A stretch of 64,000 nt of DNA, taken from NCBI RefSeq assembly GCF_016808095.1, contig NC_068980.1:9768501-9832500 (forward strand), written 5' to 3'. A model generated the notes under the pieces. It was not told the DNA's origin and searched no databases. It worked only from the letters and a program-made list of their open reading frames with translations. Below, in pieces: positions 57,072-64,000 of this stretch. The DNA is from Vigna angularis. Its lineage: Eukaryota > Streptophyta > Magnoliopsida > Fabales > Fabaceae. Position 1 is the first letter of the stretch; every line of letters begins with the position of its first letter. The position numbers were made by a program, and so were the translations under genes.

Positions 57072-58883
57072 TGTAAGATTTGTGAAAAATAAAAATAAAA
57101 TATATTTTTATTTATTTATATTAAGATAATTTATTATGATTGTGTTTTTGTGGGTTAAAAAGTGTGGAAGGAGTAGATAAAAAATTAATTATAATTGTTT
57201 TAATTAATTTTGTAAAATGTGTGAAGTATATTAAATATTAATATTTGTAGTATAGTTTAGGGATGTGTAAGTAAATACTGTGTGAGTGTGTGTGGGAACG
57301 GTTGGGGAGGCCGAGAGAGGTGTGGTTGTACGCATAGAAGCAAAGAAGTTGGGATGGGAGGAGGAATGGAAAGTCTCGGGTTGGTGTTATTGGGAGAGAA
57401 AAGTGAAGGTGTAGGTAGGAGCTACTGGGTGGTTCTCAGGTAGTGATTGGTTTCTGGAAAGAAGAGAGTGAGGAAAGAAATAGGGTGGTTATTGATACGT
57501 AAGAGTGTACTGGGAGAAGGACAATGGTTATTAGAATATATAGAATGAAAAAGAAAAGAAGAAAAAAAAGTTGCATTGGAAGAAGAGAAGAAATACAGAG
57601 GGAGATAGAAGTTTAATAGTTGTTGGGCAGAGGGAGATAGGTTTTAGTATTTTATTTATTTAGTTTCATTTTTACCGTAAAAGATTAGTAAATTTATATA
57701 TTATATTAATATGACAGATTATGTAAGTTTATATATTATTTTAATATAATATCGATTTTTATATATGCGTTAAAAGGTGTGGTTCCATCTCGTGTTTCAT
57801 TTTAGTTTTCTGTGCGATGTATATATTTATATATATATATATATATATATAGGTTCCAGGATTCTAATAGAAGATTAAATTAAAATGTTGGCACTTGAGT
57901 TTTCACGAAAGAGAAAAGGTTGAGATGTCTTATTGCGTTATTAATTAAAGGTATTTTGGTTGGATTATTAATTGTAAAGTTTAGAGAGTATGAACTGTAA
58001 TGGCAACTGTATTTTACGTTGTGATGTGTTCAATGAAGTTCTTAGAAGAGTGGTGGGAGTACCACTGCTACTTGTTCGGTGAAGCTCTCTAATGGTAGAG
58101 TAGTAGGGGTATATATTTGTTCGATAAAGTTCTAAGAGAGTGGTAGAAAGTGTATATTTATCCAGTGAAACTCTAAGAGAGTGGTGGGAAGTAGTGTACT
58201 TGCTGGTGAAACCTTCCAGAGAGTGGTGGGAAATGTCATGGTGTAATGACATGGTAAAGTGTACTGGTCCGGTGAAGCTCTTTAAGATAGTGGTAGAAGG
58301 TGACACTATACCTTATATTGTATGTGAGTGACCCGATGGTGATTCAATATATAGTGAATGATTTCAAACAAATTGGGAAATGAGTTAGTGAATGACCGAA
58401 TGAGTTTGAGGATGAATTGATTACTTTAATGAAAATGATTGTATGGTTATATGTTGGTGATTCTGAATTCTGATAGTGCGGTGTAAATGATTTTATGTAA
58501 TGTCATGTGAAGATGTGTGTAGGTGTATGATGATATGTACTATTCGAAAATCCTATTCTAAATTAATGTTTAATACTTAAGTATGTTATATGACTTGTTT
58601 CTGTTAGCTCACTCTTGCATGTTGTGGTTTTCACGTGCGATGATCGTACTTATACGAGAGTAGATGTTGTTAAAGGGAGAATTATGGGATTTTAATTTCA
58701 ATATTAGTAGTTTTCTAATGGAATCCTATGAATGTTTTATAGTGTATTTGATTTATGAAGTTTTCAAAAATTCAGTTATGATAAATAGAAGTTCTATTTA
58801 AATTGTATCTTGCAATGATATTGGAGTTAATGCATTAAAAAGTTTTTATATACCCGTAACATTCCAAAATCAGGAATGTTACA
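57072..58883 (+). mobile_element. Solo LTR, 1812 bp, with perfect 5-bp target duplication
   Basis: It starts TGTAAGATTTGTGAAAAATA and ends CAGGAATGTTACA. TGAAT flanks both ends (57067-57071 and 58884-58888). The terminal sequences and the 'gttagctcac...tgcgatgatcgta...gagcagatg'-like block (58605-58670) match the solo LTR at 30162-32121, so both belong to one family, though the middles differ. No internal retrotransposon domain is present. Confidence 0.85.
58020..58325 (+). repeat. Diverged tandem repeats in the second solo LTR
   Basis: About five to six copies of 'ggtgaagctct(c/a)(t/a)a.gagagtggt(g/a)g.aagt.(g)ta' spaced 43-65 bp. The unit is unlike the repeats of the LTR at 30162-32121, although they occupy a similar place. 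Confidence 0.65.
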
Positions 58884-58888
58884 TGAAT

Positions 58889-59180
58889 TATATAATTCAC
58901 AACTTTAAACATTAATATTATTTCAGAATCTACAATAAATACACATTTGTAATTTGGATTAATCCAAAATAGAATCCACATTACAAATTTTTATTCTGAT
59001 TATATATTCTGGAATACAATTTGTATTTTAGACGATATATTTTAAAATACAAAATAAAAAATATATTTTAATTATACAATCCATAGTACAATTTGTAATA
59101 CAAGTTTGTATTTTGATTTTACATTTTGACAGACAAAATAAAAAATGTAGTTAAAATTATATTTTGAAATAAAAAAAAAT
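58889..59180. repeat. AT-rich diverged tandem array, right part
   Basis: Continuation of the array at 56865-57066 ('atatt(c/t)tggaatacaatttgtatttta', about 38 bp apart). Confidence 0.5.
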
Positions 59181-59794
59181 GTATTATATGTATTTGTCAA
59201 AAAAGGACAACATTAGAAAGAATTTGCTGGTTCTTACAGAATTCATGAGAGGACTTATACTACCGTAAACTATTCCAGATTTTTTCTTAATCACAATTTA
59301 TTATTAAAAAAAATATTTTTTAAAAAATAATAAAATGAATAAATGATTAAAAAGATAATAAATCAATGTAACATTAAATCAATAATTTTAAAATTTGTAC
59401 CAGTAAAAAAATAATAAAACATCATAGCCATGAATACGATTTGAAAATTAGTACTTTTTATTATTATTATTTCAAAAAAGTAAGATAATAAAAGAAAATT
59501 GTCATTAGGGTTATTTTGAACTGTTAATACATGTATTTGAAATAAGCTAAAAACAAACTTGCCAAAAATAGATGAAATAACTGTATTAAAATTCTATAGA
59601 TTAAATGTTTACCAATAACTTGGTAATTGATTCACCGGATTGTGATATCGGACATTGATTTAAATATGGCGAGGGTATATAATTGGTCGAATTGTAGTTA
59701 AGCAAATGTCCTGATTTTGTTTTTATAGGTATTCCATGTAGAAGTTTGGTTTTGTATGATTTGTGGTGAGTTTCAATTCGTGTTAGTTTTTTTT

Positions 59795-60160
59795 TCTAAG
59801 ATTTTGAAATTTGATTACTGTTAAATTTTTATGTTGATAGATTTTGAAATTTGATTATTTATGAATTTTTTATTCACAAAAATTTGAAATTTAGTTGTGT
59901 GAATTTTTTTTATTGGATTTTAAAATCTAATTGTAATTTTTTTTCAACTAATTTCAAAATTTTATGAATTTTTTTTATTCACCCGAATTTTAAATTCTGT
60001 TATGTGTGAATAATTTTTTTCATCAGATTTAAAATTAAGTTAAATGTTGAAATTTTTTTTATCAAATTTTAAAATTTAATTAAGTGATTTTTTTATTTAC
60101 ACAATTTTAAAATTTGATTAAGTGTTAATATTTTTTACTTATCAGCTTTTGAAATTCGAC
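59795..60160. repeat. AT-rich diverged tandem stretch, about 40-bp period
   Basis: 'gattttgaaatttgatta(a/t)..gttgaatttttta' recurs about nine times with variable spacing. The copies are strongly diverged, in part reverse-complement-like because the unit is nearly palindromic. Confidence 0.5.
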
Positions 60161-63100
60161 ATTAACTAGCATTCGTAATTCAGTGAATTCTTGAACCGAA
60201 TTTCAGAATAAAATTCAAAGTAAATCAAATTAATATTTTACTATTCAACTTCGGATTTTTATTAACTTAAGTTCTTGAAATTTTTTTAATAAATGTAAAA
60301 TATTTTATTTTAAAATGTTAAACTTTTTATAATAAAATTGTGAAATTGATAAAAATGTTGAAATGTTTTTCATGAATTAAATTAAAATCAAACTAAAAAT
60401 AATATTCAGAAACAAATATTACAGGTGTATAACTAAATGGTGTGGGGACAATTGGTTTACTCTCAGTTTTTCTACACCTATTTTATACTATTATCTAACT
60501 TTTACGTAAAAAAATTATTTTTTATAACTATTTTATCCTATACAAATTATTCAATAGTTATAAGGTTCATGTTTTAAGTTTACATGATTTTACAATTATT
60601 ACATCATACTAATAAATTAAAGATTTAGGTACAGAAGTTGGATTTATATATTTGAATAAATTTAAAATAAGGATTTATTTTATTAAAATTAAAAATGTAT
60701 AAAACAACATTAATTTTAATATTTAAGTTGAATAATTTGATGTATAAATTTTTTAAAAATAATTTAAATGTATTTAAAATTAGTAATTAAATTTAATCAT
60801 TAATTTGATTCGATTTTGGAGATGAAAAAAATTATCCTATTTAAAATAAAATGAGATTAAATTGGAACAACATTTTATAACTAAATTTAATAAAAGAGAC
60901 TATCATGTGACGACACATGACACTATAGCTACCATGTGACATTGTAACTATTTCGTGACACAAGAGTAACTTAACATAAGGTGAAAATTTTTTAAAACAA
61001 AAACGAAATGAAAAATAAAAAAATATATAGTACTACAAGCTAATATGTGACATATCCGGATCTGTCAATATGGTCCCCCTTATATCGTTTGGTCCTAACC
61101 ACATGGACCGGGATCATGAAAACTCATAGGACAAAAAATCATTCCATTGTAAAAGTCTATGGAAGCCAAAATATCTACAAAAATCTTGAAGGCTAAAGCC
61201 AACCTGAGTCTTCTTTTTTTTTAAAAAAAATATTCATTTTGAATAAAAGAAAAAAATGCAATTAACTCCTAATTTGTCACAAATCTGAGTACTTTTTTTA
61301 TTTATTAAAGAACTATATACAAACATTTTAATCATACAAACATTTTAATCAAATTAACATAGACTTTGTAAGAAGTTTTAATAAACTTAAAAGTTTAAAA
61401 TAATGAATTTATAAATAATAAGTTTATGGAATTTTTTATTATATGTTGTTTATTTTTTCTTGTTTTTAATGTATGATTTAAATTTATACTTAAATTCCAT
61501 CGATAATTTATTTATTTCTTTTTAAAAATCAATATATTTCTTTTTATTAAAATTAATGTTATAATTTTTTCTCTAAAACATTGATAAAATTAATTAATAT
61601 ATTATAGTCAATAATTGTGTTAAACTATATATTATACATTTTATTAATAAGTATGAAATAAAAATATTGATTTAAATATAATAAAATTACAACATATTAG
61701 ACTATCTAATAAAATGTATAATTTTATATGTGTACATAAATGATATTTTTTTTAAGAGGTAATTAAAGTCTTGTAATAGGGTTAAACTCACGATCCTAAC
61801 CTACTTGAGAAGAGGAGACGTTGAGGGTTGGGTTTTTTAGCCCAACTTAATCCATGGACCATAGATCAAGTTGACAACTCCACTTAAAATTTTTGAACTT
61901 AATGCATGACTTGCTTCTTGATAATTCAAAGAATTGGAACTTTATGAGTTATTATACACTCAAAGTCACTAAGAATGAGATTTGAGTATTATTGTGAATT
62001 GATTTTAACATGAAATTATAATTGAGATATTTGTGAATGTAGTATAAGAATGAAGTGTATGAAATCTAATCTTGACAATTCTAAATATTTTATGTTAAAT
62101 TTCTTCTTGCATACTAACTCTTTGATAAAAAAACAAAGTTTTTTTTTTGTGGTTTTATGATCTTCGTTGTCTATTTGAACTATAAAATTTGAGAGTTGTC
62201 ATTATTACTTGTTATGCACCAATGCGTTCGTTGTTTTCCACTTATAAGTTTTTTGTGCTACGAACTATAGGAAACGCGAGCCACGAGCCACCACCGGCTA
62301 CAAGCTCCTCAACCTTTCAACATTACTGTAGCGTCTCTCAGAGCTCTGACTCTAAAAACATGCCCACAACTTCTCAGTACAAAAAACCTATATTTTCCAT
62401 TGTATTCAAGCACCGCAACGGGGCATTCAAACATGGCCGCATCATTAGAGCCAAAAATTGAACTAAACTTTGCTCGATCGTCTCCATTGCCGCAAAAGAG
62501 ATAGGGTTATAGGTGACAAATGAAGGGAAACAAGGTCTCCCTTGTAAGTTAATTTGTAGTTATCCTATGCTCTTAAACTTAGTAAAAAAAGTACGCTTAA
62601 ACAAACTCAAACAAATATTCCCAATTTTAAAAGAGTATCCAACAACATCAAACTTAGACAAAAAAAATTAAATGTTTAGTAATATTAGGTAGTATCCATC
62701 AAGTCTAAGTGATATCTATCAAGAATTAAACGATAAGTTCCATTGAAAATTTATTTGAGTTATAATTTGGGCTGAGAGGAATCTCTACCTCACATTACAA
62801 ACATAAGTTATACACCCATAACTAATTGTCCAAATATTATGGAAAGTTTCAATTAAATTTGATTCAAAACATATATAAACATTATGCTTAAACCAAGCTC
62901 TACGTTTTATGTAGTTCTTCTGGAAATGTATAAACTTCTTGCGAAAAAAATTATACATCCCTAAGTCATCTAAAAAACTAAAAAGCACATTAGTCATGGT
63001 CGATGAGTTACATGGAAAGTAAAACACTGAAAAGGCAAGCATAATATACAACCTACAAAATTCATCCACGCGCTTTGTTTTTTTATACTTTCCCTGCCTC

Positions 63101-63580
63101 AACTTTTTTAACTATGTTTGCTCTAGTTTATTTGCTCTATCACAAAATCCTATTCACTAAACCACCTACATTATTCTCCAATTTCACATCCTTACCACTG
63201 CAACTTAATCCTTAACTAAAAAACGCATAAGATATTTGAATTCCACATATTGTTCACGAATTCTGAAACTCTGACGTTCCACATCCTATCGACCAAGTAA
63301 CTCTCTCAACAAGGACTTGAAATCGAAAGAGGTTCGTGTAAATCAATTAACGATGTTTCCCTAATTTTCTTAGATTGAAAACTAGTTAAACTAGACTGAT
63401 TTCAACTATGTACTTAGTTTTGACTTTATCTCTTACTAATATGCAAATACAAACCATAGGAGAAATTCAATTCTAACATAAACTTACATGTAACACACTT
63501 AAAGTTCAACATTTAAATACACTTACTCCACGATTAGTTTCTCCTTCAGCCATTCAATCTGCTGGATTCAAGTGAAATTA

Positions 63581-63627
63581 TATGTTGAACTTTAACAATA
63601 TTAGAAAAATTGTTAAAGTTCAACATA
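63581..63627. repeat. Perfect 19-bp inverted repeat with 9-base loop
   Basis: 63581-63599 is exactly complementary to 63609-63627. A third, single copy of the arm core (TTAAAGTTCAACAT) lies about 100 bases upstream near 63499. It may be a small transposon relic or a hairpin if transcribed. Confidence 0.8.
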
Positions 63628-64000
63628 CTGTACAATAAGAGAAAGGTCACAAAATCTTAAGTTAATAATTTCAAAATCTTTAATAGACTTGTAAGGAACT
63701 ATGGATAAATTAACAAATATAGGTTATATTACCAAGAGAGTTACCACTAATACCAAAAGCTCGATCTTTAACAAAGGTGAAACTTTTAACATATAACATC
63801 CAACATTAGACACTGCACATTTCCTATTCCTATTCATCCTTGAACCTGATAAAAACTGATAACTTATACTAAATCCTATGAAATATAAAATTTGTTGACT
63901 CAATGTTATAATTCACAACAACTTCGTCTCTATAACCAAACTTACAAAAGATTAAAGATGTGTTGCTAAATTATTTCCTAACAAGAGTTTCAAAACTAGT

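Larger units (their letters stand above)
59181..64000. other. AT-rich intergenic DNA
   Basis: No supported gene. It includes an AT-rich tandem-like stretch (59795-60160) and a perfect inverted repeat (63581-63627), both listed separately. The 90-codon frame at 62189-62461 has no recognisable domain. Confidence 0.5.

Overview
The window reads as nuclear DNA of a flowering plant. It is AT-rich, its genes have GT-AG introns, there are four plant protein-coding genes, and most of the rest is layers of plant transposon families. The repeat style (CACTA elements with TTCGGTAA-type subterminal repeats, roughly 1.8-2 kb LTRs ending in GATGTTACA, Copia LTRs with a GGGGGAG polypurine tract) looks to me like a legume, perhaps the bean/cowpea group. 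That species-level guess is impression, not proof.

Genes. (1) 6632-9189, plus strand: a nine-exon plastid J-domain/ferredoxin protein of 338 aa, closest in layout to Arabidopsis DJC77. (2) 11426-12175, minus strand: an intronless DUF1685 protein of 249 aa. As I remember the Arabidopsis map, these two families are also neighbours there (At2g42750/At2g42760), so the pair may be conserved microsynteny. (3) 40919-42760, plus strand: a three-exon subgroup IIe WRKY factor of 255 aa, WRKY65/69-like, with a possible overlapping upstream ORF. (4) 47928-54367, minus strand: a two-exon RABA1 (Rab11-type) small GTPase of 218 aa whose single 5.8 kb intron holds a non-autonomous Copia-type element. The four genes have no visible functional link; they cover plastid protein handling, an unknown protein, transcription control and membrane traffic.

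Mobile DNA, left to right: an LTR-derived block with tandem repeats (about 1480-4380); a repeat cluster with 214-bp periodicity and palindromes (about 5298-6060); a hAT-type non-autonomous element with an 8-bp target duplication (17257-17807) and a decayed inverted sibling (about 19031-19640); a minus-strand LTR (about 20791-25768) split by a 3057-bp CACTA element (22124-25180) that carries spliceable fragments of a NIPA-type magnesium transporter gene; an RPA70-like OB-fold pseudogene (about 27009-29072) split by a 1417-bp Mutator-like element with long inverted ends (27211-28627); a solo LTR with a perfect 5-bp target duplication (30162-32121); a broken MuDR-type transposase gene (about 43990-45725); the Copia-type element in the RABA1 intron (50115-52195); and a second solo LTR with a perfect 5-bp duplication (57072-58883), inserted into an AT-rich tandem array.

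The long stretches 12314-16530, 32127-40700, 45726-47800, 54740-56860 and 59180-64000 are AT-rich and show no convincing gene. I found no rRNA, tRNA, CRISPR array or operon, and nothing I can defend as an undescribed biological system. The richest material is the nesting of elements and the host-gene fragments they carry or break.
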